From positions 31,820,399 to 31,884,398 of the forward strand of contig OZ026841.1 of the NCBI GenBank assembly GCA_964023205.1: a stretch of 64,000 nt of DNA, given 5' to 3'. Position numbers and translations under genes: made by a program. This document shows positions 1 to 12,181 of the stretch, one piece after another. This DNA comes from Lutraria lutraria (lineage: Eukaryota > Mollusca > Bivalvia > Venerida > Mactridae). The notes below the pieces were generated by a model, which was not told the origin of the DNA, did not search any database, and saw only the letters and a program-made list of their open reading frames with translations. Position 1 is the stretch's first letter. Each line of letters starts with the position of its first letter.

Positions 1-2960
1 TAATAGCCGCACCTCCGATAAACCGGATTATTTGTCCAATGATTGTACTTTTCGTTTTAATGATTTATTGCCTGATGTATATATAACTGATGATTTTATA
101 CCTAGAAATTCTCATGATACAGGTCATATTAATACAAATGGACATATGTTTTTAGATTTTTGTAAACAGACAGGGTTGAGAATTTTAAATGGGCGTACTG
201 GTAAGGACAGTGGTATTGGTAAATATACATTTATAGGTCACAGAGGTAGTAGTGTAGTCGATTATTTTGTAGTATCCGAAAACTTGTTTAACAGCTTTGT
301 AGATTTTTATGTTCATGATCCAAACTGTTTGACTGATCATTGTATTGTTGAATGTTGTATGGAGTATATTTTCCCCTCTGTTAATTCCACTGAGCATGAA
401 TACATAGAAGCAATTCATTCAAATGATTTTATAGAAATGTTAGAAAATGTAACCGATAGCATACGGAGTTCTTCAAATGATCCAGTTTAGAGACTAATTT
501 GCGTAATTTTTCGGATATTCTTATGTCTGTCCCTGGAAAATATTTTAAAAAGAAAATTACTCGTGATTTGAAACCTATTAATAGAAATAAGGCATGGTAT
601 GATGATTCGTGCAAAATAAAACATAGTGAATTTCATTCGTCTCTTAGTAAATTTAGAAAGAATAGAAGTGATGATAATAGACATGCCTTGATTAAGAGTC
701 GTTCTGAATACAAAAATACTTTGCGTTGTAGTAAAAGGAAATATAAATTATCTCAAACAGCGTTGCTTGAACGGAATAAAACGATGAATGCGAAAATGTA
801 TTGGAATATGCTAAAACACGTATGTCACATAAAAAAGCCGAATATATCATTAAACACCTTTGCTGACTACTGTAAAGCTATAAATAACCCAGATGATCAT
901 TTCTTTAACCCTGATGAAGACGTTTTGTATTTAAATGAGCGTTTTTAAACAATGAGTTTGACATAATGTTTGGAGAATTAGATACTGAGATATCGTGTGA
1001 TGAAATACATAAAGCAATTAAACAATTAAAAAGCGGTAAATCGGCTGGTCCGGATTTATTGTTAAAAGAATATTTCATGTATGGTGCTGATATCCTTATG
1101 CCTTTTTTACATTGTTTATTTAATGTCGTGTTAGACAAAGGCATTTTTCCATCGTCTTAGTCTGAAGGTTTTATTATCCCTCTACATAAGAAAGGAGACA
1201 CTAATGATCCTAATAACTATCGAGGCATAACTTTACTAAGTGTTTTGGGAAAACTGTTCACTAGAATTTTAAATAATCGTTTGAATAATTGGGCTGAAAG
1301 TAACAATGTTTACATAGAATCACAGGCAGGTTTTAGGGCAGGAATGGGAACAACTGATAACATTTTTGTACTGCATGGACTAATAACACATTTCATAAAT
1401 AAAGGGAAACAACGTTTTTCTTGCTTTGTCGATTTTAGTAAAGCATTTAATTACGTCGAAAGAAGTACGTTATGGACAAGATTAATAAAACTTGGTATAA
1501 GAGGGAAAATGTTAAAAGTAATAAAAAATATGTATGAAAATATCAAAACGCGCGTTAAATTTGATAATAAACTCAGTAACGATTTCGAATGTTTGTTGGG
1601 AGTGAGACAAGGTGAATGTCTTTCTCCATTCTTATTTTCTATGTTCCTTAATGATATTGAACAACATTTCTCATCAAATAATTTTGAAGGTGTCGAAATA
1701 TACCTGACGAAACTTTTTCTTTCATTATATGCCAATGACATCGTTAGTCTCTTTGAATCAACCGAAGGTCTACAAAAGGTGATAGATTTATTATATATTT
1801 ATTGTAACAAATGGAAACTGAAAGTCAACGTGAACAAAATTATAATTTTTTTTTCAGAAAAGCAGGATCACTACTTAAGGCATAATACTATTTTCATATA
1901 TGACAAAAGTCCCGTAGAAATTGTGAAATCGTTTTCATATCTTGGTATCATATTTAGCCAAGGGGGTTTATCTAATGAAACGCAACTAAATCTTTCTGAA
2001 AAATCTTTGAAAGCTATATTTAAAATGAATTCATACTTAGTAAATTTCGAAAATGTTTCAGTAAAACATAAACTTGAGCTATTCGATAAACTCATATTAC
2101 CTATTTTATGTTATGGTTGTGAAGTATTGGGGCTTGTTAGCGCTAAAAATATAGAACGTATACACACAATTTTTTGCAAAAATGTCTTACAAGTGAAAAG
2201 GTCGACAAAAAATGATTTTATTTACGGTCTCCTTGGAAGAAATAGCTTGATTAATACTAGATATATACGTATAATAAAATTTTGGTTGAAAATTGTCCAT
2301 AGTAATGAAACTAAATTAAGAAAACAAATATATAATATGTATAATACACTTAAAAACGATTCTGAACTACTTCTTGATAAAAAATCATGGGCTGTATCAA
2401 TACGTGACTTGCTATCGATGTTAGGTTTTTATGATGCTTGGTTTCATCAAAGTGTAGGAAATGCTGATGTTTTTATTAATATATTTAAGCAACGTTTACA
2501 TGATATTAACCTGCAAACGTGGAACGAGCGTATTGTTTATTCAGAAAGATCTATATTGTATAAAGAAATAGTGACTTTTGGCTTTCAACATTTTTTAAAT
2601 ACTTAAGATATACCAAAATTTCGAATAGCATTGACAAAATTTATTGTTTCATCGCATAACTTGAACATTGAATCTGGAAGATGGCAGAGACCAAAATTAG
2701 AAAGAGTGCTCATAACTTGTCAATATTGTAATTTAATAGAAGATGAATACCTCTTTATTTATGAATGCAGTCTTTATAATAATTTACGTAAGAAATACTT
2801 GAAGAAATACTATTGGAATAGACCAAGCATGTTTAATTTAAAATTATTATTTGAAAATCAGTCCAAAACTATCGTTTAGAAACATAGTGTATTTATTTTT
2901 AAAGCATTTGAACTACGAGATGCATTGTACTAAATTTAACTATTATAATATTTACATCAT
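1..2960 (+). pseudogene. Broken LINE (non-LTR retrotransposon), endonuclease-RT polyprotein
   Basis: This is a decayed APE-type non-LTR retrotransposon that runs in from beyond the left edge. The C-terminal half of an apurinic-type endonuclease is read at 32-490, with the GSSVVDYFVVS and LTDH motifs (usually SDH). A basic linker lies at 499-948 in another frame. Reverse transcriptase follows from about 966 to 2606, with KSGKSAGPD, YRGITLLSVLGKLFTRI, FRAGMGTTDN and GVRQGECLSPFLFS. A C-terminal domain with a Cys-Cys-His-Cys-like knuckle (CQYC, then ECSLY) is read at 2631-2879. The copy is dead: frame changes lie near 490 and 950, in-frame stops at 1158 and 2604, motif A reads KAFN instead of KAFD, and the catalytic YADD reads YAND. 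The domain order fits the CR1/Jockey/L2-like group, but I cannot fix the clade. The 3' end near 2960 is approximate. Confidence 0.88.
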
Positions 2961-3344
2961 TTTAGTACTACATTATTATTTGTGCATAATGATATATTCA
3001 TTATGTATTTATTTTGTTTTTATATATCCTTATGACATAATTTTCACAATTAGATGTTCATTTCGAATTATAGGTAAACAGGCAGTTAAGGTAATGGGCG
3101 GGGATGTAAAGTCTAATCAAGTTTCGCCAATTTATAGATTTAAAAACTAAACCATAATTATATTCTAAAATAAACCCACTGTATAAAGTGCATTGCAGGT
3201 GATTTGAAACAAATATTACATTTGATTGGTATTCTATAAACCAATATCGCACGTAATTTACAAATTTTTGAACAACGATAACTACTCTGTATATAGGAAT
3301 ATATTACAACAAATAGCCTTAAAGTCACTATAAATGTGTAATGC
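2961..3344. other. AT-rich stretch, probably LINE 3' tail plus unique DNA
   Basis: No gene or repeat is recognised. The first part may be 3' untranslated sequence of the LINE. No poly(A) tail or target-site duplication is evident. Confidence 0.4.
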
Positions 3345-3497
3345 AGGGAACCGTGTCTCAGTTTTTTGATAACGTCCTCGGTTCGTTAGATACTTGACTT
3401 TAAAGAAATTCCGTACACAAAGCCCCGCTGTTTATTACGTATAACGACATAGATAGAAAATGAAAACAAGTATCAAAATTCTGAGGCACGGTTCCCT
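3345..3497. mobile_element. Short hairpin (MITE-like) element
   Basis: The left end (AGGGAACCGTGTCTCAG, continuing to TTTTGATA near 3371) is repeated in inverted orientation at 3471-3497 (TATCAAAATTCTGAGGCACG, then GTTCCCT) with only a few mismatches. About 100 bp separates the ends. A 153-bp non-coding sequence with inverted ends of about 27 bp fits a small non-autonomous DNA transposon. I see no clear target-site duplication, so the family is open. Confidence 0.5.
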
Positions 3498-5506
3498 AGA
3501 TTAACAATTCCGCTACAAAATACCGAAAACCGCTTTGAAATCCGTCATCAAATAAGACGGGGATGTTAATTCGAAAATGACACCTACGGTGTTTTTTTAA
3601 GCTGAGCAATTAACAATTGAGGTATCGGATCATTATCGTCTCATGAAATCAACGAATTTAACGCACCCCTTTCAATTTTTATAGCCAATCAAAATCGCTT
3701 ATGTTTACGGTTCAATAATTGAAACCGCGCCCATGTTAAATGTCTAGTAAAAGATTTTATAACAAATTTTTGTCATTAATGAATTAATAGTATCATATCG
3801 TACCAATACAATGCACATTACGTTAGAGATGTTTAACGCTGATAAGGAAAAGTCGATAAAGGGGTGCAGAATTTCAAATGCCTGCCGCGCTTTGCCCTCC
3901 CGAATATTTTGATATATGACACGCCTTGTTACTTTCTTTGGCCATGTTGATCTTCCAAATTGGCTAATATTTCCTCTACTAAAAGGCTCATTTAGTGTTA
4001 GATAAATATATTTATGGATGCTACACAATTTGAAGGTAGGTAACTGTTTCTTAACCGGTTTGGAACGGGAAAAGGTTATTTTAATCTAGTATTTTCCTGC
4101 AACAGTGATTTGGAAAACATTGGATTTATTTTCAGATAATTTCACGTAAAGTAAATTGAATTCAGCTGTTTTAATTCAAGACATAGGAAATTCATTTTTA
4201 ACATCCTATGGATGCTATGCAGGAACCATCTTTTTTCTGAAATGCAAGTTGTTGACATTTTCACGGAGTGCTGTTTCCTACTAGTCGATATATCAACAAT
4301 GATTATTGTTTATTTTATAATGGAGCTCAGGTCGCTGTTTTAGCCATTAAAGGAAATCTGTCATAGATAAAAGATATGTACGTTGATATTGGGAACATCG
4401 CACGTCAATAGACTTCAACAACATCTACTTAGACAACGCGGTGCTGCTAATCCTTTGAATTAAGATAATTACCGTCCCGTCTACTTTCGTGGCATTTCTG
4501 GTGGTAAAGGTATTAACAATTCACAAGTCCATGCTGGGAGAAGGCATTTGAATCCATGACTTGGAGAAATATAATACAAGTGTTATTTTGGTGAATAGGA
4601 TAGTAAAGAATGAATGCGCCAATCGTCATTTGAAATACTGGAAAGTCAGTGGTGTTAAATCGCCCAACTGTGCAATTTTTGTGATGGTGTACATTTTAAT
4701 GATGATGGAATGCTTAGGTATTTTCGTAGCTTTCGTGGTGCTATTATCCAAGCTAATAAATGTCTGGATACCAAAAGTAAATAATTAACTTTTCTTATGA
4801 TGTCCAGTGCTAGTGCTGTTATTTGGACATCAGGATTTATACGACTTCACCAGTAGATGGATATTCAGTGATCTTTTAGAGTTACAATTACATTACTACG
4901 AGTGCACTCAATAATAAGAAGTCAACAGTTTGCTTTCGTTTAATATTCAGTCTATGTATGCTTCATAATACTGTACAATTATTTACAAAGCTCCATATAA
5001 GGTGTACGTGGCTGATGTTGTGAAACAATACTTAATGTTAATGTTCTGAATATAGAAGAGAGCATTCTACCATGCATCTGTTAATAGACTGTGACAGGCT
5101 GACAGCAATGAGAGAATACTATAACTTTTACACCCCCGGAAATACGTAGTACTTTGTGTATTATTCTGTAAAAGTCAAATATATACGTGTATATTTATCG
5201 CATTTCCATTTAGTAGCGATAGTACATACCGAGTATTTGTATTTTGGTATGTAACTTTCCATGGATACAGCGTTGTTAAGTTAATCAGACGTTAGTAATA
5301 TCTTGACATACAGGTTGTATGTTGATATGTTCCCTATTATGGCATTAATCTCTCAGTTCACATTTATGTGTTTGAATGTTTGATTAATGGAAAAGAAGCG
5401 TATGGAATTAATTGAATTGGTAATGTCTATACATTCAATCATGTAAAATTAAGCACTGTCAGTTGATATTTATAGTAGGAACTTACAGATATATTAATTC
5501 ATATGC
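3498..5506. other. No recognisable gene
   Basis: AT-rich sequence with only short open frames. An ORF of 75 codons at 4561-4788 (+) has a hydrophobic middle but resembles nothing I know. This stretch may include the 5' part of the DIRS-like element that follows; its boundary could not be placed. Confidence 0.4.
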
Positions 5507-5776
5507 ATGTATATATCATGCTTCGTTAGAAGTTGTTCATTTAGGTTTATGGACATTACTAGAAGCGTAACAAATAATTATTCCTTTCGGTCTAACAAGA
5601 AAGCTCTTGGACAAACGGCTAAAACAAGTTTCAGCTGCAACAACAATGAGAAATGCACTAAAGATCAATGTAGTTTCAAACATGTGTGCCAAAAATGCCA
5701 AGGACCTCAAGCTAAAAAAACCTGTCCACAGTCTGGAAAAGCAAGAGTGGACAGCACCACCATTAAAAATGATTAA
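5507..5776 (+). pseudogene. Gag-like zinc-finger fragment of a DIRS-like element
   Basis: This 89-codon frame carries a cysteine/histidine cluster, SCNNNEKCTKDQCSFKHVC followed by QKCQGPQAKKTC, at about 5630-5730. The spacing (FxxxxCxxxxCxFxHVCxxCxGPHxxxxC) is what I associate with the nucleic-acid-binding end of gag in DIRS/Ngaro-type tyrosine-recombinase retrotransposons. It lies 200 bases upstream of a DIRS-type reverse transcriptase on the same strand, which supports the assignment. The N-terminal gag region is not recognisable. The histidine normally before the last cysteine of the GPH motif is replaced by glutamine. Confidence 0.55.
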
Positions 5777-5959
5777 GTGTCAGTCACGCCTGTAATCAAC
5801 CCTTCATTATATACAATACAAAAACATTTTAATTTAAGTCAGTAAATTTGCATATTGGCTTGAGGGTTACAATCATTCAGAACGACAATTTTTAATGGAT
5901 GGCTTCATAGATTTAGACATTCAAAAAATTTAAAGTCAGTATCGGACAACCCAGACATT

Positions 5960-7277
5960 ATATACGAAACGATTTCGCAGGCCGTGCTGCAAGGTCATGT
6001 AGTCGGACCGTATAAAGATCCACCATGTCCAAATTTACAAGTGCCCCTTTTGGTTTTGTACCTAAAAAAGAGTCAGGGAAGCTTGAGTAATTCATCACTT
6101 GTTATTGCCAGACACATTATCAGTCAATGATAATATTCCACCAGATATATGCACTGTTAACTACCAAACCATTGATAACGCCATTGAACTAATCAAACGT
6201 TGTGGTCATTGTTCATTCATAACAAAAATTGATGTTGAAAATGCTTACAAAATTGTTCCCATCCACCCCCAAGATTTTGAATTGTTGGGTTTTTCACTGA
6301 ATGGTCAATATTATTATGATAAAACCTTACCCATGGATTTGTCATATTCGTGTGCTCTTTCTGAGAGAATAAGCTCTGTAATGCACTGGATAGCTGTTAA
6401 GTGTTAACAAGTTAAAATTACAGTATTGTACTCATATTCTTGATGATATCTTGTTTGTTGCTAAAACTTCTGACACCTCTTCCAAAGGACTACGGATATT
6501 TCTTGATTGGTCCAATTCCATTGGCTTACCTATCAATCTTGGAAAGACGGTCCAACCATGCACAGCTATTACGTTCGTTGTGATTTAATTGGATTCGGTG
6601 GCAATGGATGTCCGCCTACTTCAAGAAAAATACTAAAAATACGGGAAACCCTTCATTATATGCAGCGACGAAAAAAATGTTACTTTTAAGGACCTCTAAT
6701 CATTGAATGGTTTGCTTAAGTACGGCCGGGTAGGGCTTCTCTCCGTCGCATCATAGATTTAACAATTGGTTTAACACATCCTCATTTTAAACGAAGGCTC
6801 ACATTGGAAGCACGTGCTGATTTAATGGCATAACGTACTTTCATGGATAATTTCAATGGAAAATCAATGTTTCAGGGCACCCAAATGGTATACTTCATCA
6901 ACTCTTCATCTATATACAGATGCTAGTAATCTAGGCTTTGGTGGTTATCTTCGTGAAAAATGGTTCCCAATAGCTTGGTTTTAGATTTCATACATTTCAC
7001 ATCACCTTAAAGAGTTTTTGCCCATTGTTTTAGCAATTTAAATGTTTTCAGGGCAACTGACCAACACATGTTTCATAATTCACTGTGATAACGAGGCAGT
7101 TGTTGCTATAATAAACAAACAGTCATCGAAAGATAAATTGTTAATGAGGCTAGTCCAACGTTTTGTGCTAGTTGCTTTAATGTATAATATCCTATTCAAG
7201 GCTTGCCATGTTCCAGGTTTATCCAACTATCTAGCAGATTGTCTATGTGCAGTTCACCAATATCAAGATCATACTTT
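5960..7277 (+). pseudogene. DIRS-like reverse transcriptase and RNase H, decayed
   Basis: Pieces in several frames line up in the order of a DIRS-type RT-RNase H protein. At 5985-6090 there is VVGPYKDPPCPNLQ and, after a frame change, PFGFVPKKESGK. At 6099-6407 there is LSVNDNIPPD, then motif A ITKIDVENAYKIVPIHP (Asp kept) and LLGFSLNGQYYYDKTLPM. Near 6437 there is HILDDILFV, the catalytic LDD type with both Asp kept, followed by GLPINLGKTVQPC. RNase H is read from about 6897 (LHLYTDASNLGFGGYL) to 7250 (HCDNEAVVAIINKQSSKD, then KACHVPGLSNYLADCL). At least four frame changes or stops interrupt the reading, for instance after 6404, near 6585 and at 6983. The YYYDKTLPM and NKQSSKD signatures are specific enough to prefer DIRS over Gypsy or LINE. 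Confidence 0.82.
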
Positions 7278-7469
7278 ACTAAGCATCTCCGTTTGGCTCT
7301 CAGTTATTTAGGCTACAATCCTGATAGGTATTAAGGTCACATTTTTCGTTTTGTTGCTGTCACAAGGACAGGCGAGTGTAGTTTGTCTGAAACGCAAATC
7401 CAACAAATGGGACATTGGTCCTCCAATGCATATAAAAGGTATATCGGAATCCCTATGTTACCTTGCTGA
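7278..7469 (+). pseudogene. C-terminal remnant of the DIRS-like tyrosine recombinase
   Basis: In the frame starting at 7278 one reads TKHLRLALSYLGYNPDRY, then a stop (TAA near 7335), then GHIFRFVAVTRTGE, SETQIQQMGHW and SSNAYKRYIGIP, ending at TGA 7467. This matches the C-terminal catalytic block of DIRS-type tyrosine recombinases: the HxxR box is HIFR, and the GRW/GHW box is followed by the nucleophile tyrosine in SNAYKRYI. The upstream part of the recombinase, with the first catalytic Arg, is missing: RNase H ends almost directly at this block. An internal deletion therefore removed the region between them. Terminal repeats of the element were not found. Confidence 0.68.
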
Positions 7470-8945
7470 CCCTTTGCTGTTGAAGATACGGTCTTTCACA
7501 TATAATTTTTCTACACAAAATGGGTACAGTCTGTTATGGGGACATGGGCCTCTGAGAAACTATAAATGTTTGTAGCTAGACAGCTTGTAAAAGGATGAAT
7601 GCCGTATTATGGCTGTGTATACTGTCTCTTTTTTCATTGTATACCTAAATGCTTATTATTTGTTCATTTGATTCTTCGATATTTATTATTTTTATTTTAC
7701 TATTATGCAATACTTTATTATTAAATGACACATTTTATTCATGTTTAGTTTGTGTTATTGTTTACCCTTCAATCAAACAGAGAAAAACTACAAACAGGTA
7801 GACTTTAGTAGTAGACGTACATAAAAGTACATATATTTGACATTGTTGTATGGTTACATTACGCCAACTTACATATGCCTGTGATACACTGTTTGGTTGT
7901 TTAGCTGTATTGTCAGTTACAGTGTTCAATACGTTTGACAATTTATAATGTATGTATAATGTTACAGGGAATGTGCTTAATTAGGGATTTCACGTATTCC
8001 CTTGAACAATTAGGGATTACGTGTAATCACTTGTAATTAATAAAGATAATCTATAAAAAATCCCCAAACACGAAAAACATGAAATCGATTAATTTAATTC
8101 ATCTACGTGTCGCCGCATTGGCTTCTTCAGGATAATTAATAAATCATTACTAAGGAAAATGTTTGTTTTTTTATGTATAATCACTTGCGAATTTAGGGAA
8201 CTTATGAAATCACTAATTGTACTAGGGATTGCGCGAAATATCTGAAAATTTCTCGACGCATTTCCTGGTGGTATTTTTGTCATTGGTGTTTTTGAAATGT
8301 TGTTTATTTTCTCAATTATTTAATAAAAGATACTACATTGTACTTGTAAAAGTTTGATTCAAACACAAACGAGACAGTAGTTAGAACACAATAATTGTAT
8401 TTTAAATCTCAGGCATTTTTTACAGTTAATGTTCAGAAATTGAAACATGCATATTTCTACCAGCGTATCAGGGAAACTGTTCAGGAATACAAACTACATT
8501 GTATGTATAATTGTATAAGAAAAATACATACAACATACAGTTTAATGATCACTAGTAATTCCAATTAACACTTTCACATGTATAGAAATCTCGATAACCA
8601 AATATATAAAACATCCGACAATCAATAGTTCAAATGAACAAGAGTTGAAGTGAAGTTACATGCAACTTAACCGTAATCAGAAACACTTTTTTGAACAAGA
8701 CAAACTACTGTGACATCTCGAGTTGCACGTCTGCAAGAACAGCTTATAAAGCGCTGCCCATCACCAGTTGATTAAGCCCTAGCTGCTACATTAATTGTCA
8801 CAGTCTCATTTTTGTTAATTTAACCTTAAAAGGTACAATAATACATATGCAATGCATACTGACTGATATATATAAAAAATAGAAAATTTTGTGGTTGTTT
8901 TAACTTATAGAAGTGATCTTTGTAATATAACACACAATTTGCAAA
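7470..8945. other. No recognisable gene
   Basis: AT-rich DNA between the DIRS remnant and the minisatellite. Only short chance frames occur. The phrase TTAGGGATT(T/A)C and variants appear several times near 7980-8230, but with no regular period. Confidence 0.4.
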
Positions 8946-11316
8946 TGCAGCATTAGTAAAGTATATGAGTAAAGGAAATAAAGGAAATAACAGCGTTAGT
9001 AAAAAACATTAGTAAATTAAAGTAAAGAACGGCTGCATTAGTAAAATATATGAGTAAAGTGAAAGAACAGCAAGAGTAAAATATATGAGCGAAGTAAAGA
9101 ACGGTGTTAGTAAAGTAAAGAAAAACTCTAGTAAAATTTATAAGTGGAGTACAGAATTGCATTAGTAAAAAATATGAGTGAAGTAAAGAACTGTATTAGT
9201 AAAATATATGAGTGAAGTAAAGAACTGTATAAGTAAAATATATGAGTGAAGTAAAGAACAGCATTAGTAAAATATATGAGTGAAGTAAAGAACTGAATTA
9301 GTAAAATATATGAGTGAAGTACAGAACAGCGTTAGTAAAATATATGAGTGAAGTAAAGAACTGAATAAGTAAAATATATGAGTAAAGTAAAGAACAATAT
9401 TAATAAAATATATGAGCGAAGTAAAGGACAGCGTCAGTAAAGTATATGAGTAAAGTAAAAAACTGTATTAGAAAAATATATGAGTGAAGTAAAGAACAGC
9501 ATTAGTAAAATATATAAGTGAAGTAAAGAACTGTATTAGTAAAATATATGAGTGAAGTAAAGAACAGTATTAATAAAATACATGAGTGAAATAAAGAACA
9601 GCATTAGTAAAATATATGAGTGAAGAAGAGAACTGTATTTGTAAAATATATGAGTGAAGTACAGAACAGCGTTAGTAGAATATATGAGTGAAGTAAAGGA
9701 CTGAATAAGTAAAATATATGAGTAAAGTAAAGAACAATATTAATAAAATATATGAGCGAAGTAAAGGACAGCGTTAGTAAAGTATATGAGTAAAGTAAAA
9801 AACTGTATTAGAAAAATATATGAGTGAAGTAAAGAACAGCATTAGTAAAATATATAAGTGAAGTAAAGAACTGTATTAGTAAAATATATGAGTGAAGTAA
9901 AGAACAGTATTAATAAAATATATGAGTGAAATAAAGAACAGCATTAGTAAAATATATGAGTGAAGAAGAGAACTGTATTAGTAAAATATATGAGTGAAGT
10001 ACAGAACAGCGTTAGTAGAATATATGAGTGAAGTAAAGAACTGAATTAGTAAAATATATGACTAAAGTAAATAACAGTATTAATAGAATGTATGAGTGAA
10101 GTAAAGAACCGCGTTAGTAAAATATATGAGTGGAGTGCAGAACAGCATTAGTAAAATATATGAGTGAAGTACAGAACAGCGTTAGTAGAATATATGAGTG
10201 AAGTAAAGAACTGAATTAGTAAAAAATATAAATAAAGTAAAGAACAGTATTAATAAAATATATGAGCGAAGTAAAGGACAGCGTTAGTGAAGTATATGAG
10301 TAAAGTAAAAAACTGTATTAGAAAAATATATGAGTGAAGTAAAGAACAGTATTAATAAAAAATATGAGTGAAGTAAAGAACAGCATAAGTAAAATATATG
10401 AGTGAAGTAAAGAACAGTATTAATAAAATATATGAGCGAAGTAAAGAACAGCATTAGTAAAATATATGAGTGAAGTAAAGAACCGTATTAATGAAGTACA
10501 GAACAGCGTTAGTAGAATATATGAGTGAAGTAAAGAACTGAATTAGGAAAATATATGAGTAAAGTAAAGAACAGTATTAATAAAATATATGAGTGAAGTA
10601 AAGAACCGCACTAGTGAAATATATGAGTGGAGTGCAGAACAGCATTAGCAAAATATATGAGTGAATTAAAGACAGTATTAATAAAATACATGAGTGAAGT
10701 AAGGAACAGTATTAATAAAATATATGAGTGAAGTACAGAACAGCATTAGTAGAATATACGAGTAAAGTAAATAGCAGTATTAATAAAACATATGAGTGAA
10801 GTACAGAACAGCCTTAGTAGAATATATGAGTGAAGTAAATAACTGAATTAGTAAAATATACGAGTAAAGTAAAGAACAGTATTAATAAAATATATGAGTG
10901 AAGTAAAGAACCGCGTTAGTGAAATATATGAGTGGAGTGCAGAACAGCATTAGTATAATATATTAGTGAAGTAAAGACAGTATTAATAAAATATATGAGT
11001 GAAGTACAGAACAGTATTAATAAAATATATGAGCGAAGTAAAGAACTGTATTAATAAAATATATAAGTGAAGTAAGGAACAGTATTAATAGAAATATATG
11101 AATGAAGTACAGAACAGTATTAATGAAATATATGAGCGAAGTAATGAACTGTATTAGTAAAATATATGAGCGAAGTAAAGAACAGCGTTAGTAAAGTAAA
11201 GAACAACACTAGTAAAATTTATGACTGGAGTAAAGAACAGCATTAGTAAACAATATGAGTAAAGTAAAGTAAATGATAGCATTAGTTAAATATATTAGTG
11301 AAGTAAATAACTAATC
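8946..11316. repeat. 34-bp minisatellite array with higher-order periodicity
   Basis: About 70 head-to-tail copies of a 34-bp unit occur, consensus TTAGTAAAATATATGAGTGA followed by AGTAAAGAACAGCA. Diagnostic variants recur at exact multiples of the unit. CTGAATAAGTAAAATATATG is found at 9361 and 9701, 340 bases apart (10 units). GAAAAATATATGAG is found at 9471, 9811 and 10321, which are 340 and 510 bases apart (10 and 15 units). ACAGAACAGCGTTAGTAGAA is found at 9661, 10001 and 10171, which are 340 and 170 bases apart. The edges are more degenerate. The unit is not a multiple of three and every frame holds stops, so it is not coding. No spacers separate the repeats. Confidence 0.95.
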
Positions 11317-11568
11317 TATAACTTATTTTAAACGTAAATATGTGCGGAGTCAACTTTTTACAAGTTACATATGTTACTTGATTTTAACTGGTTAATTTTG
11401 TTTATAGAATCATGGAAGTGAAGATTGGATCTACTTCTTAAGTTTAAGTATCGGTGTCAGACTCTGACAGAATACTTGAAAGCAATATAAGATTCTTTTT
11501 AAAGAATTCCTCTCACTTCTTATCATAATTTGCGTTTCGAGAATGCGCTTCAGAGTAACGATATCAAT
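11317..11568. other. Short spacer after the minisatellite
   Basis: Unique AT-rich DNA between the last degenerate 34-bp unit and the left inverted arm. No feature is seen. Confidence 0.4.
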
Positions 11569-12181
11569 AGTAGTACATTCCGTCATCGAGCACCTGCTAA
11601 TTGATACACATCGTATACTTTTTTTGACAACATCTCATCGACTCAAAATTAGATTTAATTATTTCTGCATGAAATCGACAAATTGATATAAAATGTTATC
11701 GCGCACCAAGGATTTACTGTTGCATATTATGTTTTCGTGAAAATGGTTTGTAGTAAGTCTCTTTAGTAAGTGCATGAAAACGGGATAAATTTTGACTTGT
11801 GCGTGATTACATGTACGTTCCGTACTTTTCTTGTAAAATGTCATAAAACATGGCAAAACTTCTTTATTTCACTTATCTAACGCACCAGGAAATAAACCGA
11901 GTGTATATGGTAACAGTTTCTAGTTTGTTTTAGAATATTTAGCTTCAGAAGTCAGTATAACTCAGGTTTAGAAGTATAAAAAGTAAATGGTACTACCCGG
12001 ACTCAATTTAAGAAATGATACTATCCGCACCCAGAATATTCATCGATGTCTTTTGGAGTAAATTATGTTCACATATTCTTGTTATGATATTTTGTATGCG
12101 TAATTTCATTTTAGATAAAAAGTATACTGTAAAATGATTTAATGTATGCCTTCATACGATTTGTAATAAAGATATTTTGCT

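Noticed and set aside
185..418. Minus-strand ORF opposite the LINE endonuclease
   Set aside because: It is an antisense shadow of the LINE frame, which carries the recognisable motifs.
8946..11316. CRISPR-like array
   Set aside because: Repeats are directly adjacent without unique spacers, and the surroundings are eukaryotic; it is a minisatellite.
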